Below, piece by piece: positions 8,220 through 17,674 of a stretch of 64,000 nt of DNA. Within the stretch, counting starts at the first letter, position 1. Every line of letters begins with the position of its first letter. Origin of the DNA: Parapedobacter luteus. Lineage in GTDB: Bacteria; Bacteroidota; Bacteroidia; Sphingobacteriales; Sphingobacteriaceae. The position numbers and the translations under genes were made by a program. Location of the stretch: assembly GCF_900168055.1 (NCBI RefSeq), contig NZ_FUYS01000004.1:124001-188000 (forward strand), in the 5' to 3' direction. The notes below the pieces were generated by a model. The model was not told the origin of the DNA and ran no database searches. It was given only the letters and a program-made list of their open reading frames with translations.

Positions 8220-9191
8220 TTAGCACTCCAACACCAGCTTTCCCATAAAATTACCGGATTCCATCAATTTATGCGCGTCGGATGCTGCGGACAACGGAAA
8301 TACGCGGTGAACAATTGGTTTAAACAGTCCCCGCGCGACCAGTGGCCATACCTGGTGCTCCACGGCCTCGCACAATGCCGCTTTAAAGGCGCCATCTCTA
8401 CCCCGCAGCGTGCTCCCCGTGATGGAAAGCCTACGTTGCATCAAAGCCATGACATTCAACTGCACCAATTTGCCTGCTACCGCGTTGATGAATACGAGCC
8501 TGCCCTCCTCCGCCAGCAACGATAGGTGCCGCTCAAAATAAGGCGCGCCTATGCTGTCCAAAATGACGTCGATCTGTTTTCCGGCAAGTTCTTCAGCAAA
8601 ATCACGCTCGTTGTAATTGATACAGGCCACAGCCCCCAGCCGCTCACAGAAGTCGCATTTCTCACGGGTTCCTGCCGTGGCATACACCTGCGCACCGAAG
8701 CGTTGGGCCAATTGGATAGCCGTTGTGCCGATGCCTCCACTGCCGCCATGCACCAGCAATGTCTCGCCCGGCTGCAAATTTCCCCGCTGGAATACATTGT
8801 GCCAAACCGTCAGTACGGTCTCCGGCAAACAGGCGGCCTCCACAAAATCAAGGTTAGCCGGCATGGGCAGACAGTGGCTCGCGTCTACCGCCGCAAACTC
8901 GGCGTACCCCCCACCCCCCAATAACGCACACACCTGATCTCCCGGCGCCCATCGCACCACATCAGTGCCGCACGCCTCCACAGTGCCTGCCACTTCCAAG
9001 CCCGGAATATCCTGTACGACTCCGTGCGGAGCCGGATAATTACCTTTCCGCTGAAAAATATCCGGGCGATTAATACCAGCGGCCCGCACCCGGATAAGCA
9101 GCTCATTCGGACGAATTGCCGGCAGCGGACGTTGTTCGACGGAAAGCCCATCGGCGTCGCCATAAGTGGTAATGGTTACTGCTCGCATCAT
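8220..9191 (-). CDS. NAD(P)H-quinone oxidoreductase, PIG3/zinc-less medium-chain dehydrogenase family
   Basis: A 323-residue medium-chain dehydrogenase/reductase of the quinone oxidoreductase type. The N-terminal GroES-like domain contains AAGINRPDIFQRKGNYP, typical of PIG3-like enzymes. The Rossmann domain carries HGGSGGIGTTAIQLAQ near residue 150. No structural-zinc cysteine cluster is seen. Such enzymes reduce quinones using NADPH. Its ATG (9191) overlaps the stop of the outer-membrane barrel gene by four bases, so the two are probably cotranscribed, though a functional link is not obvious. Confidence 0.85.
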   Translation of the reverse strand: MMRAVTITTYGDADGLSVEQRPLPAIRPNELLIRVRAAGINRPDIFQRKGNYPAPHGVVQDIPGLEVAGTVEACGTDVVRWAPGDQVCALLGGGGYAEFAAVDASHCLPMPANLDFVEAACLPETVLTVWHNVFQRGNLQPGETLLVHGGSGGIGTTAIQLAQRFGAQVYATAGTREKCDFCERLGAVACINYNERDFAEELAGKQIDVILDSIGAPYFERHLSLLAEEGRLVFINAVAGKLVQLNVMALMQRRLSITGSTLRGRDGAFKAALCEAVEHQVWPLVARGLFKPIVHRVFPLSAASDAHKLMESGNFMGKLVLEC

Positions 9192-11917
9192 GATTTTTTA
9201 GAAGGATATTTTTGCAAACGAATATTAAGTGATAACATAAAATACCTGGCCAGCCGATTATTGCGTACATCGAGGATGTCAGTACCCAAAACTTCACGCG
9301 TAACCCCGGTGTTCTGGTTAAACAAATCAAATCCCTGGATACGGAGCAGCGCCATTTTATTCTGCAAAAACGTACACTCGATATATGCGTTCAATAAGGT
9401 CGGGTTTGCATTGACGAAACTGCTGTAGCCCGTATTGAGTCGATGAGAAAGGTCAAAGCCAAAAGCCCAGTTATCGGAGAGGTAGCCTTTACCGGCCAAC
9501 CCGAACAATACCGAATTGGCATTGATACCGTCCCGGTTGTCCCAATTGCTTAACGAATAGCGTGTACGGTTAAACGTGTAGCTGCTGTTAAATTCTGTCT
9601 CAATGACGTCTTCCAACGTATAGCGCAGTTGTAGCGCCTGCGAATAAATAAAATTCCGACCGAAATTCTTCCTGTCATTGATGTACGAAATATTGTTTAC
9701 GTAATCCGTGGTGCCATTGATATTCAGCTGCAAATCGTCGTTGAACACCGGCGTGCTAAACATGTAGTAGCCCCGCGCATCAAAGTACCCGGAAGCATTG
9801 CGGAAGCTCGTTTCCTGTACGGTACTGCTGGGGTTCGACCGATTGGTCACAATTTTATTCTGGATTTGATTGAGCGCGAGCTGCGCTTCGAAAAATTGGT
9901 TTTTTCCCATTTTCGTTTGCCGAAAACGGGTAGTAATCCGGTTGATAAACTCCGCCTTCAATTCCGCGTTGCCAATAATGATATTCTGCGAATTGGTCAG
10001 ATCCCGGATGGGCTGTATTTGGGAAAAATTAGGCTGATTGTTCGTACCTAAATATTCGATGGACCATTCGGTCTCGTCATTGATGCGAAACCGGAAACCG
10101 GCGCTGGGAATCAGGTTGACGTTGCGATGCTGCGTCGTTGTGTCAACATCAAGTGTGTGCCCCTTTAAAAGCAGCGGTTGTACGCCAAATCCCAACGTGT
10201 ATCTGAACCGCTTGCTTTGCTCCATTTGGTAAATCAACCCTACGCGGTTACTTTCAAAAAAGTAAGCATAATCCAGGCTCAGCGAATCTACAAACATTTC
10301 CCTGCTCGTATCCCAGACACTGCGACGGCTGTCAATGGCTGTATAGTTGTATTCATAGCTGACCTCTAAGATACTTTTATCGTCGATAGGCTCAATGTAT
10401 GCGGCTTTCAAGCGGCCCACGCGGTTTTGGTTGTCGCTTTCCACCTGCTGCGAAAATGCATAGGCCCCATCGTCAATGGGTTGCCCCGTAATTGCATTCA
10501 TGCTTTCAAAAACATCGTTGATGTCTTCCAATTTATCCCTGGCAGCATACTTACCCTGCATATTCAGTACAAATTTACGTCCCGGCTTGTGAAAGCTCCT
10601 TGAATACAAGACATCCATATCGAAGTTGGGCGATGACATTTCTTCGCCTGATCGATAGACACGTTCGCTTACAATCCGCTGGTTTTTAATCGTATCGTTG
10701 CTGTGATGCAGGGCATTGACCGTACTATACGAAATGTTTGGACTTACTTTCAGGTAATTGTGATCATCCAACTGCGCTTCTATATCCCAAGCCATTAGAT
10801 GATTAATGTTGTCGGTATTGACCTCCCTGGCCTCTTGATTAACGATCGTATAAAAATCAAAAACACTCTGCAGCACCGAATTGCTTATGGTTCTGTTCTT
10901 TCTGTTCGTAAACGTATACTTCCCATATATACTTACCTTTTCCGAAATATCGTCCGAATAGCTGACCCCCGCTGAGTTGGTGGTATTCACCCCATCCACC
11001 GGATCCATCATCCCGGTTAAGTCCGCGCCGCCCCGTTCTCTGCCGCCCGCACCGCTTGGCGCGCCGTAACTGAATAGGCTTGTGTTGGTGTTATTAAACG
11101 ACCCAATCAGGGAAAATTCCTGCCCATCGTTGTAATTATTTACGCCCATGCTGCCAATATACCGGTTTTCGGTGCCACCACCACCCGTCACCTGACCAAA
11201 AAGCACACGCTTCTTATCTTCTTTTAGGACGATATTAAGTATTTTCTCCGGTTCCGTATCCTTTATGCCTGTGCTATTGGCCATGTCGCCATAGTAATCG
11301 ATGACCTGTATAGACTGGATAAATTCAGCCGGAAGGTTACGTGTGGCAGTCAACACTTCGCCACCGAAAAAATTCTTGCTATCGACCTGCACCCGGCTAA
11401 TCTGCTTCCCATGAGCAATCACCGAACCGTCCCGTCGTACCTGTATATTGGGCAGTAGTTTGAGTGCTTCTTCCAGCAGCGAGTTCTCGCGTACCTTGTA
11501 GGCATCCATATTATATTGCACCGTGTCCTCCTTAATAACGATGGGTTGCACCCGGTTAATGACGACTTCTTTAAGCAACGTTTGCTGTGGCGGCAGAACC
11601 ATCGGGAGCAATTGCATGGCCGATCCGGGGAAGGTAGCCGGGTAGGATCGCTCCACAATTTTATAACCAATCATACTAAAGGTAAGCCGGAATTCCGGCC
11701 CGATGATATCCGAAAACCTAAAGGTTCCATCATTACTGGTAACTGTCAATAAGGTATCCAGTATGGACGTAAGACGCACATTTACACCTGCCAGGGCAGT
11801 ACCCGCCGTGTCGATTACAATGCCGCTTATCTCTTTGCGCTGATGCTGGCTAAAGGCCTGCAACGATACAAAAAGAAACACAAAAACGAGGAGCCTATGT
11901 ATAGCTATCGATGGCAA
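9188..11917 (-). CDS. large outer-membrane beta-barrel protein (TonB-receptor-like, carboxypeptidase-regulatory N-terminus)
   Basis: A 909-residue protein. Residues 1-24 form a signal peptide (hydrophobic LLVFVFLFVSLQAF, cleavage after AFSQ). A carboxypeptidase-regulatory/CNA-B-like domain follows at about 28-110 (SGIVIDTAGTALAGVNVRLTS), then a plug-like domain (about 130-240) and a barrel of the OMP_b-brl_3 type. Its ligand is unknown; no SusD partner is adjacent. No ATG exists near the start: the frame is closed by a TAG upstream and the first usable start is TTG at 11917, which puts the signal peptide correctly at the N-terminus. Confidence 0.82.
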   Translation of the reverse strand: MPSIAIHRLLVFVFLFVSLQAFSQHQRKEISGIVIDTAGTALAGVNVRLTSILDTLLTVTSNDGTFRFSDIIGPEFRLTFSMIGYKIVERSYPATFPGSAMQLLPMVLPPQQTLLKEVVINRVQPIVIKEDTVQYNMDAYKVRENSLLEEALKLLPNIQVRRDGSVIAHGKQISRVQVDSKNFFGGEVLTATRNLPAEFIQSIQVIDYYGDMANSTGIKDTEPEKILNIVLKEDKKRVLFGQVTGGGGTENRYIGSMGVNNYNDGQEFSLIGSFNNTNTSLFSYGAPSGAGGRERGGADLTGMMDPVDGVNTTNSAGVSYSDDISEKVSIYGKYTFTNRKNRTISNSVLQSVFDFYTIVNQEAREVNTDNINHLMAWDIEAQLDDHNYLKVSPNISYSTVNALHHSNDTIKNQRIVSERVYRSGEEMSSPNFDMDVLYSRSFHKPGRKFVLNMQGKYAARDKLEDINDVFESMNAITGQPIDDGAYAFSQQVESDNQNRVGRLKAAYIEPIDDKSILEVSYEYNYTAIDSRRSVWDTSREMFVDSLSLDYAYFFESNRVGLIYQMEQSKRFRYTLGFGVQPLLLKGHTLDVDTTTQHRNVNLIPSAGFRFRINDETEWSIEYLGTNNQPNFSQIQPIRDLTNSQNIIIGNAELKAEFINRITTRFRQTKMGKNQFFEAQLALNQIQNKIVTNRSNPSSTVQETSFRNASGYFDARGYYMFSTPVFNDDLQLNINGTTDYVNNISYINDRKNFGRNFIYSQALQLRYTLEDVIETEFNSSYTFNRTRYSLSNWDNRDGINANSVLFGLAGKGYLSDNWAFGFDLSHRLNTGYSSFVNANPTLLNAYIECTFLQNKMALLRIQGFDLFNQNTGVTREVLGTDILDVRNNRLARYFMLSLNIRLQKYPSKKS

Positions 11918-12030
11918 CTTTTCGTCAGGATATGATGAGTTGGTTTGGAATGTCTTCTAATATTTTGAAATCCGAATCCGCTCCTTATTTAAATTAACAA
12001 CGAAAGATAGTACTTAATCCGTATGTGTGC

Positions 12031-12067
12031 AAAAAAAATCGGGCTGCCTTTCAAAAAAGACAGCCCG
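12031..12067 (-). terminator. intrinsic terminator of the ferritin gene
   Basis: A perfect 7-bp stem (CGGGCTG at 12040-12046 with CAGCCCG at 12061-12067) is followed on the minus strand by a run of eight T residues (A-run 12031-12038). It lies 27 bases past the ferritin stop. Confidence 0.85.
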
Positions 12068-12093
12068 ACGATACCGGCGATCCGGCAGAATAA

Positions 12094-12618
12094 CTACCCT
12101 TCATAGCTCACCTTCGGCACATGCTTGTCAATTTCCCAGCGTCCTGTTCCGTCTTCGCCAATCACGTCAAACATTTCCAGAATACGCCGTGCAACGTATT
12201 CCTCTTCAATTTGCTCCTCGAGAAACCATTGGACAAACTGAAAAGTCACAAAATCCTTCAACTTGATGCATTTGTCAGCTATGTTGTTGAATTGTTCGGT
12301 CACATACATCTCCTGCTCCAGCATTTGCTCAAAAACGCCACGGAAGGACTCAAAGTCAGCGGGAATGTTTACGATTTCCGGGGAAATCGCCTTTCCGCCC
12401 CTGTCGTTCACATAGTTGAAAAGCTTCATCATGTGTTTCCGCTCTTCCTCCGACTGCTTCGAAAAAAAATCGGCACTGTAATCGTACCCTTGGTCATCGC
12501 ACCAGGAAGACATTGCCAGATAGACGGACGAAGAATGTGCCTCCACCTTAATCTGTGCGTTCAGTATGTTTTCTATCTCTTCGTTCAACGAAGTTTTCAA
12601 TCGCAATAAATCTTTCAT
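12094..12618 (-). CDS. ftnA: ferritin (non-heme iron storage)
   Basis: A 174-residue four-helix ferritin. The ferroxidase ligands are visible in order: E in NAQIKVEAHSSSVYLAM, then EEERKHMMKLF with Glu and His, and the later EEQIEEE segment. Length fits bacterial FtnA (about 165-175). It oxidises Fe(II) and stores it as a mineral in a 24-mer shell in the cytoplasm. It is a single-gene unit with its own downstream hairpin. A TATTTTTG -7-like box is present on the minus strand at 12674-12681, 56 bases before the ATG. Confidence 0.93.
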   Translation of the reverse strand: MKDLLRLKTSLNEEIENILNAQIKVEAHSSSVYLAMSSWCDDQGYDYSADFFSKQSEEERKHMMKLFNYVNDRGGKAISPEIVNIPADFESFRGVFEQMLEQEMYVTEQFNNIADKCIKLKDFVTFQFVQWFLEEQIEEEYVARRILEMFDVIGEDGTGRWEIDKHVPKVSYEG

Positions 12619-12869
12619 ATGCTTATATTTTTCCTGATGGACAATACCATCAGCCGTTCTTTATTTGTTACTACAAAAATACACAAACAAAGTACCAAAA
12701 CGCTCAAAATAAAAACAATACAAATTCAGTCTAAATTATTGACGACGGGTCGTGAATCAAGCTAAGGCACCTTTGGATGCGCACAAGCAACCGGGGATTA
12801 GCGGAGCGAGTCTTCCCGTTGCGTTGCGTAGCCAACGTGCCGCCGCAACCGCTCGAATCGGTACCGAAG

Positions 12870-13232
12870 TCAGGCTACCCGGCTGGGGGTTCCTTTCATG
12901 CAAGCCTGCACCATGCTGTTCAACGTGATCATAAACTTCGCCCCATCCAAAAGCTCACGGAGGTTAAGCACATCGTTGATCGTCAAAACAAAACAACGAG
13001 GCGTACGAAAGGGCATCACGATAGTAAAATCTGCCGTACGCGACGAATCAATGATCATTGCAGAAATGTCGATTGCATCAATCTTCTTTTTGAAGTCCAA
13101 GAAGTCGCCGACCTTGAATGCCGTAGTACTTCCGGCAAACTCCAACCAGTAACAATTTTGCCTGCTGCACTGATATACAGCGCCATGAGCAGTTTTATAG
13201 ACTTCTTCGAAATTAGCTAAAGGACAGATCAT
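12870..13232 (-). CDS. conserved small Bacteroidota protein (DUF6686-like)
   Basis: A 120-residue protein with no signal peptide or membrane segment. The pattern VYQCSRQNCYWLEFAGSTTAFKVGDF, followed by a helical segment and a VLTINDVLNLRELLDGAKFMI block, resembles a small domain common in Bacteroidota, which I recall as DUF6686. Two cysteines (CSRQNC) and a third near the C-terminus are present. It is transcribed in the same direction as ferritin, about 250 bases upstream of it. Function is unknown; the family name is from memory and not certain. Confidence 0.65.
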   Translation of the reverse strand: MICPLANFEEVYKTAHGAVYQCSRQNCYWLEFAGSTTAFKVGDFLDFKKKIDAIDISAMIIDSSRTADFTIVMPFRTPRCFVLTINDVLNLRELLDGAKFMITLNSMVQACMKGTPSRVA

Positions 13233-13352
13233 TTATCCAACCACTGTATGATTCGGAGGCGAATATACAGATTATTTATAATCAGTCCAACTTGAATTTA
13301 TTTTATATAAGCTTCGGCTACACGCATTAAGCGATTAGGCTGTAGGCGTTGG

Positions 13353-13414
13353 GCCTGCTGCCTATCGGCTTACAGCCCATCACCTGCCGCCTGTTGCCTG
13401 TCGCTTGCAGCCTA
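13353..13414. repeat. two imperfect ~26-bp direct repeats (GCCTGYTGCCTRTCG..CAGCC type)
   Basis: Related copies start at 13353 and 13389 and differ at a few positions and one gap. An inverted relative (GGCTGTAGGC) precedes them near 13338. They fill the gap downstream of the HlyD gene and end at its stop codon. They look like dispersed intergenic low-complexity repeats, possibly forming hairpins. Confidence 0.5.
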
Positions 13415-14767
13415 TAGCAAACTATTCCGGTCGACCTTTTCCACCTTACTGCCGTCCCTCAAAATCTTGCTGATAGCGTTGAATGGGCGGGACACAACCT
13501 CGTCTCCTTCGTTGAGTCCAGAAAGAATGCGTATATACATGTCATCCTGGATTCCGGTGGTTACTTCCACCTGTTTCACGGTGCCATTGTTGTAGACAAA
13601 TACATATTCTTTCATTTTTGGTGCCCCTGTCGCAGCAGTGTGCGGCGAGTCGGCGGTTGGGGTATTGGCGGCTGTTGTATCGCGACCACTTGCTTCACGG
13701 GTGGTGACGGCCTGTATGGGCACAGCCAATCCGGTGTCTTGCTTGGTATGGATATCCACTGTAGCCGACAGGCCGGGACGGAAAGGCGAAGGGTTCGGCT
13801 GGTCTTTTTTCAATAAATCCTCATAGGATTCAGACAGTATCCGCACTTTCACATTGAAATTGGTGACCTGGTCGGTCCCCGCCGTCGTGGTCGTGGTCGT
13901 GGCTGCCGTGGTAGAGGAACTGGCTATTTCGGTGACAACGCCCCGAAATTCCCGGCCTTGAAATGCATCTACCTCGATGGTCGCTTCGTTGTTTAGCGCT
14001 ACCCGCGTGATATCGTTCTCGTTGACTTCCACGACCACTTCCATTGAGCTCATATTGGCAATACGCATGATTTCGGTACCAGCCATCTGAGCCGTTCCAA
14101 CCACACGTTCGCCCAATTCCGCTTGCAATAACGATACGACACCGTCCACCGGCGCATAGATGGTCGTACGCGCAAGATTGTCACCGGCTTCATTTACCGA
14201 TGCCTGCGATTGGTCTATACCGTATCTCGCGGCGAGGACACTCTGCCGTTGAGCCTCCAGGCTTGCCAGCGCACTTTCATAGTCTGCCCGGGCTTTATCA
14301 AACTCTGCGGCTGATACCACCTTCCTTTCAAACAATTCCTTATTTCGGTTGAATGTAGCCTCGATATTGACAAAGTTGGCCTCCTGTTGCTTCAATTGCT
14401 GTTCGGACACGGCCAGACTGGCCCGCTGGGCATTGAGCGATGCCACCGCCCGATCGTACCCCGATTGCAGGATATCGGGCCGTATACGGCAGAGCACCTG
14501 CCCTTTGGTTACCACGTCACCTTCCTTAACGTTAAGCTCTACAATCTCACCGGAAACTTCAGAGCTAAGCTTTACCTCCACTTCAGGATGGATTTTCCCA
14601 CTGGCAGACACTTGTTCGTTTACCGTCCGCTTCTCCGCCTTCTCCGTCGCCACTTTAATAACGTCACCCTGGCCAATCCAGCCCATTTTATTAGCGATGA
14701 TGACCAGCACCAGCAGGATTACTGCACCAATCACTACATATTTAAGTGTGTTTTTTTTCTTTGCCAT
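13412..14767 (-). CDS. periplasmic adaptor (HlyD/MFP family) of a tripartite efflux system
   Basis: A 451-residue membrane-fusion protein. One N-terminal membrane anchor (residues about 8-26) is followed by the biotinyl-lipoyl half-motif GEIVELNVKEGDVVTKGQVL, a long alpha-helical coiled-coil hairpin (about 100-210), the second lipoyl half (IYAPVDGVVSLLQAELGE) and the beta-barrel/membrane-proximal domains. A threonine-rich linker lies near residue 285. It is cotranscribed with a TolC gene 41 bases upstream. The usual ABC ATPase and MacB-type permease are not next to it, so the pump partner must be encoded elsewhere. Substrate unknown. Confidence 0.88.
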   Translation of the reverse strand: MAKKKNTLKYVVIGAVILLVLVIIANKMGWIGQGDVIKVATEKAEKRTVNEQVSASGKIHPEVEVKLSSEVSGEIVELNVKEGDVVTKGQVLCRIRPDILQSGYDRAVASLNAQRASLAVSEQQLKQQEANFVNIEATFNRNKELFERKVVSAAEFDKARADYESALASLEAQRQSVLAARYGIDQSQASVNEAGDNLARTTIYAPVDGVVSLLQAELGERVVGTAQMAGTEIMRIANMSSMEVVVEVNENDITRVALNNEATIEVDAFQGREFRGVVTEIASSSTTAATTTTTTAGTDQVTNFNVKVRILSESYEDLLKKDQPNPSPFRPGLSATVDIHTKQDTGLAVPIQAVTTREASGRDTTAANTPTADSPHTAATGAPKMKEYVFVYNNGTVKQVEVTTGIQDDMYIRILSGLNEGDEVVSRPFNAISKILRDGSKVEKVDRNSLL

Positions 14768-14808
14768 AGTCTATCTATATCTATTATCTATGATTTGCTA
14801 TTAATTGT

Positions 14809-16164
14809 TTAGTCTTCAAAATCAATTTCATTGCCCAGGTAGAAATCAATCACCTTGCTGCGGAATAACAGGTCGTACCGTGCCTGGATATGATCAAACT
14901 CAGCCCTGTTCATCGTGGTCTGCGCAGTAAATAGTTCCACGGAATTGGCCAAACCGACTTCATAACGCTGGTTGATCACTTCAAACGCGTCTTTAGCGGA
15001 CGTGAAAGCGGCTTCCGTAGAATGATATCGCTGTTCTGCCGAACGTAGGTCGAGCACAGCCTGATTAATGATCTTATTTAAGTTGTTTTTAGCGAGTTGC
15101 TCACTTGCCAACGCATTTTCATACCCTATTTTAGCCTTGGCCAAGGTAATCCGGGTGCGCAGGTTATTGAAAATCGGAATGCTCAATGTAAGGCCTAATG
15201 ACTCACTCCTGTTGTTTCGCAACTGCTCACCAAAAGGGCCGAAAAAATCCACGGCCTGCGACGAAAAGTTGGTACCAATCCCGCCATTGAGCGACAACGT
15301 CGGATACAAGGCACCTCGTGCGATGCTAATATTCTGTTTTGCGACCTGCGACAGCATCTGCGCCTGCCTGATATCCGGGAAAGTGGATACCGCTTGCCGA
15401 TAGATTTCGTTGGCCAGGTAATTGCTCTCAACGGCATTGACATCAGGCAACGCGGGATTTTCAAGCGTAATCTCCACGGAAGGATCCATTTCCATCAGTT
15501 GTTTTAGGTTGAGCATTGAAAGTTCGAACGCATTTTGCGCGGTTGTCACATTCAACTCATCCGTAGCCACCTGGTTTTTCGCTTGTGAAAGGTCGGCGAG
15601 TGTATTGTTACCCACTTCATAATTTGCCTCAGCGGCTTCCAATTGCCGTTGCGACAGGGACAGCTGTTGTTGACTAGCCTCCAGCAGTCCCTGGTTGGTC
15701 AACGCTTCCAGATAAGTCGTTACAACAGAAAGCACCAAATCGTTCCTAACCCGGTCTACATTACTTTCATCAGCCATCAATTGGTATCGGTTGGCCCGTA
15801 TCTGGTTTAATCGTTGAAAACCGGTAAATAAATCGGCATTCGAATTGACCCGCCCGCCGGCTGAGCTGACTGACTGCGTCACCAACCTACCGGCAGTCTG
15901 GTCGAATGTCAAACCCCAATTGAACCCACCGTTTATTCCGGCGTTGAGGGTCGGGTATAGGTTCATTCTGGCTTGCCGGAGATCTTGCTCAGACAGCGCC
16001 TGTTGAAACTGCGCCTGCCGCACTTGCAGGTTTCTTTCCAATGCTTGGGAAATCGCCGTTCTAACGGATACTTCCTGTTGCGCCGCCCCCTCCAGCGAGG
16101 CCAGCAGCATCATACATAAACAAGCGACGGAATACGTTAGGTGTAAAAACTTCTTCTTCATCAA
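14809..16164 (-). CDS. TolC-family outer-membrane efflux channel
   Basis: A 451-residue TolC-family protein with an N-terminal signal peptide (AAQQ cleavage region near residue 28). Two repeated helical halves are each rich in Gln, Ala and Asn, and a NANPTL-like YPTL element appears twice (YPTLNAGINGGFNWG and YPTLSLNGGIGTNF), as expected for the duplicated OEP domains. It provides the outer-membrane duct for the HlyD adaptor encoded just downstream. It is the first gene of the pair. Confidence 0.9.
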   Translation of the reverse strand: MMKKKFLHLTYSVACLCMMLLASLEGAAQQEVSVRTAISQALERNLQVRQAQFQQALSEQDLRQARMNLYPTLNAGINGGFNWGLTFDQTAGRLVTQSVSSAGGRVNSNADLFTGFQRLNQIRANRYQLMADESNVDRVRNDLVLSVVTTYLEALTNQGLLEASQQQLSLSQRQLEAAEANYEVGNNTLADLSQAKNQVATDELNVTTAQNAFELSMLNLKQLMEMDPSVEITLENPALPDVNAVESNYLANEIYRQAVSTFPDIRQAQMLSQVAKQNISIARGALYPTLSLNGGIGTNFSSQAVDFFGPFGEQLRNNRSESLGLTLSIPIFNNLRTRITLAKAKIGYENALASEQLAKNNLNKIINQAVLDLRSAEQRYHSTEAAFTSAKDAFEVINQRYEVGLANSVELFTAQTTMNRAEFDHIQARYDLLFRSKVIDFYLGNEIDFED

Positions 16165-16267
16165 AATATATTAGTAGTACCTGGCCATGACGTACTCATA
16201 GCCCTTTTTTCAATTGAATGCGCATTAAGTCTCCGAATCTGGTCAATATTTATTTCTTTTGTAGCCT

Positions 16268-16876
16268 ATGTACACAGTCAGCGCTCCCCTTGTCTTGCAG
16301 TGGTTTTATCCCTCGCTTACCTGGCATCGCGGCCGTGTTGAAAAACGTATTTTTCTCACCTTTGACGACGGCCCGATACCGGATGTTACACCGGGCATCA
16401 TAAATACCTTGAAAAATTACGGCGTCAAGGCTACGTTCTTCTGCGTGGGCGAAAATATTAAAAAACATCCTGATTTATTCGACACCCTGCTGGAAAATGG
16501 CCATCGTATTGGTAATCATACCTACAACCACCTCAACGGATGGAAGACGAAAGACGAAATATACCTTGAAAATGTGTTGCAATGCCAGCAATTGACGCAG
16601 ACAAATCTTTTCAGGCCGCCCTACGGGCGAGGTACGCGTGCACAATATGCGACATTGCGCAAAGACTACGAAATCATCATGTGGGATGTCCTTAGCGGTG
16701 ATTTTGACACCAAGCTTGCTCCCGAAAAATGCCTGCGGAATGTCATCAATCACGCTCGCAACGGCTCCATCGTGGTTTTTCACGACAACATAAAGGCTGT
16801 CCCGCGTGTGTCCTATGCGTTGCCGCGTGCCATCGAATATTGGCTGGGGCAAGGATATACTTTTGGCGTTTTGTAA
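16268..16876 (+). CDS. polysaccharide deacetylase (NodB domain, CE4)
   Basis: A 202-residue single-domain NodB protein. All CE4 motifs are present: TFDDGP (31-36, with the catalytic and metal aspartates), HTYNH (metal histidines, near 84), RPPYG near 117 and the C-terminal VFHDN. It removes N-acetyl groups from a polysaccharide, possibly peptidoglycan or chitin-like glycans. There is no classical signal peptide, though the N-terminus is moderately hydrophobic. It stands alone, convergent with the DUF4249 gene. Confidence 0.9.
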   Translation: MYTVSAPLVLQWFYPSLTWHRGRVEKRIFLTFDDGPIPDVTPGIINTLKNYGVKATFFCVGENIKKHPDLFDTLLENGHRIGNHTYNHLNGWKTKDEIYLENVLQCQQLTQTNLFRPPYGRGTRAQYATLRKDYEIIMWDVLSGDFDTKLAPEKCLRNVINHARNGSIVVFHDNIKAVPRVSYALPRAIEYWLGQGYTFGVL

Positions 16877-16891
16877 CAATGTGCCGCCTTT

Positions 16892-17671
16892 CTACTGCAC
16901 CACGGTTGAAATTTCAGACACCGCACAGGCGCTGAAATAGCCGAGAGCCCCTTCGCCGAATACAGAAGGCGGGTTGGCCGGAGCGGCCGTACCGGGATTG
17001 GTCGTTTGTACAGCGTTCCAAAAATCAAATGTCGCCTTGTCGATACACTGCATCTGGACGGTCACCAAGTCCCCGGCGACCAATTTAAGGTCAAAATCGA
17101 TAAGGTCTTCACTGACGTATCTTCCGTCGTTAAATTTATCTTGGGCGACATGCACCATTTCGAAAGGGGTGCCATTGACACTCCACAAGTAACGGTAATA
17201 ATTGGGGATGTAAGGTGGATCTTGGAATTTAAGCGTGATTAGTTTCTCCTCCTCGCCGAATATGTTTCGCAGGGCCGTTCCGATGGAATCTGCGACGACC
17301 AAGGTCGGCATCGTCGATACCGCCGTAAATACCTCCCCCCCTAACTGGACACGCAGCTCATATCGTTCGTTTTCTCTTCCGCGAAAATTGTTAGCGATAT
17401 AAATACCGGGGGTTTGTTCAATGAAATGAAAAACCCCGCCGCTTCCACTCGACACGTGTACATCTGCACCAGACACAGGGTCAAAAGGACGATCCCTGTC
17501 AAACGCCACCGTACGGCTGATGGTCACCTGCTGGCGATTCGTCCGGTTGTTGACTTCCCCGACGATAACCAATTGTGTATGAGCATCATTGAGGTTGATA
17601 TCAATCACATCTTCGCAACTCCACGACAAGCTAAGAAACAAGACAATCGAAATAATACGGTACCTGTGCAT
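16892..17671 (-). CDS. DUF4249 outer-membrane lipoprotein
   Basis: A 259-residue lipoprotein: a hydrophobic N-terminus followed by SLSWSCEDVIDINL, with the lipobox Cys at residue 19. The body (VIVGEVNNRTNRQQVTISRT, then a beta-rich domain) fits DUF4249, a family usually encoded immediately beside a TonB-dependent receptor. The pair is separated here by three bases with the receptor upstream. The role is probably a surface-exposed accessory to that receptor. The ligand is unknown. Confidence 0.85.
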   Translation of the reverse strand: MHRYRIISIVLFLSLSWSCEDVIDINLNDAHTQLVIVGEVNNRTNRQQVTISRTVAFDRDRPFDPVSGADVHVSSGSGGVFHFIEQTPGIYIANNFRGRENERYELRVQLGGEVFTAVSTMPTLVVADSIGTALRNIFGEEEKLITLKFQDPPYIPNYYRYLWSVNGTPFEMVHVAQDKFNDGRYVSEDLIDFDLKLVAGDLVTVQMQCIDKATFDFWNAVQTTNPGTAAPANPPSVFGEGALGYFSACAVSEISTVVQ

Positions 17672-17674
17672 TGT

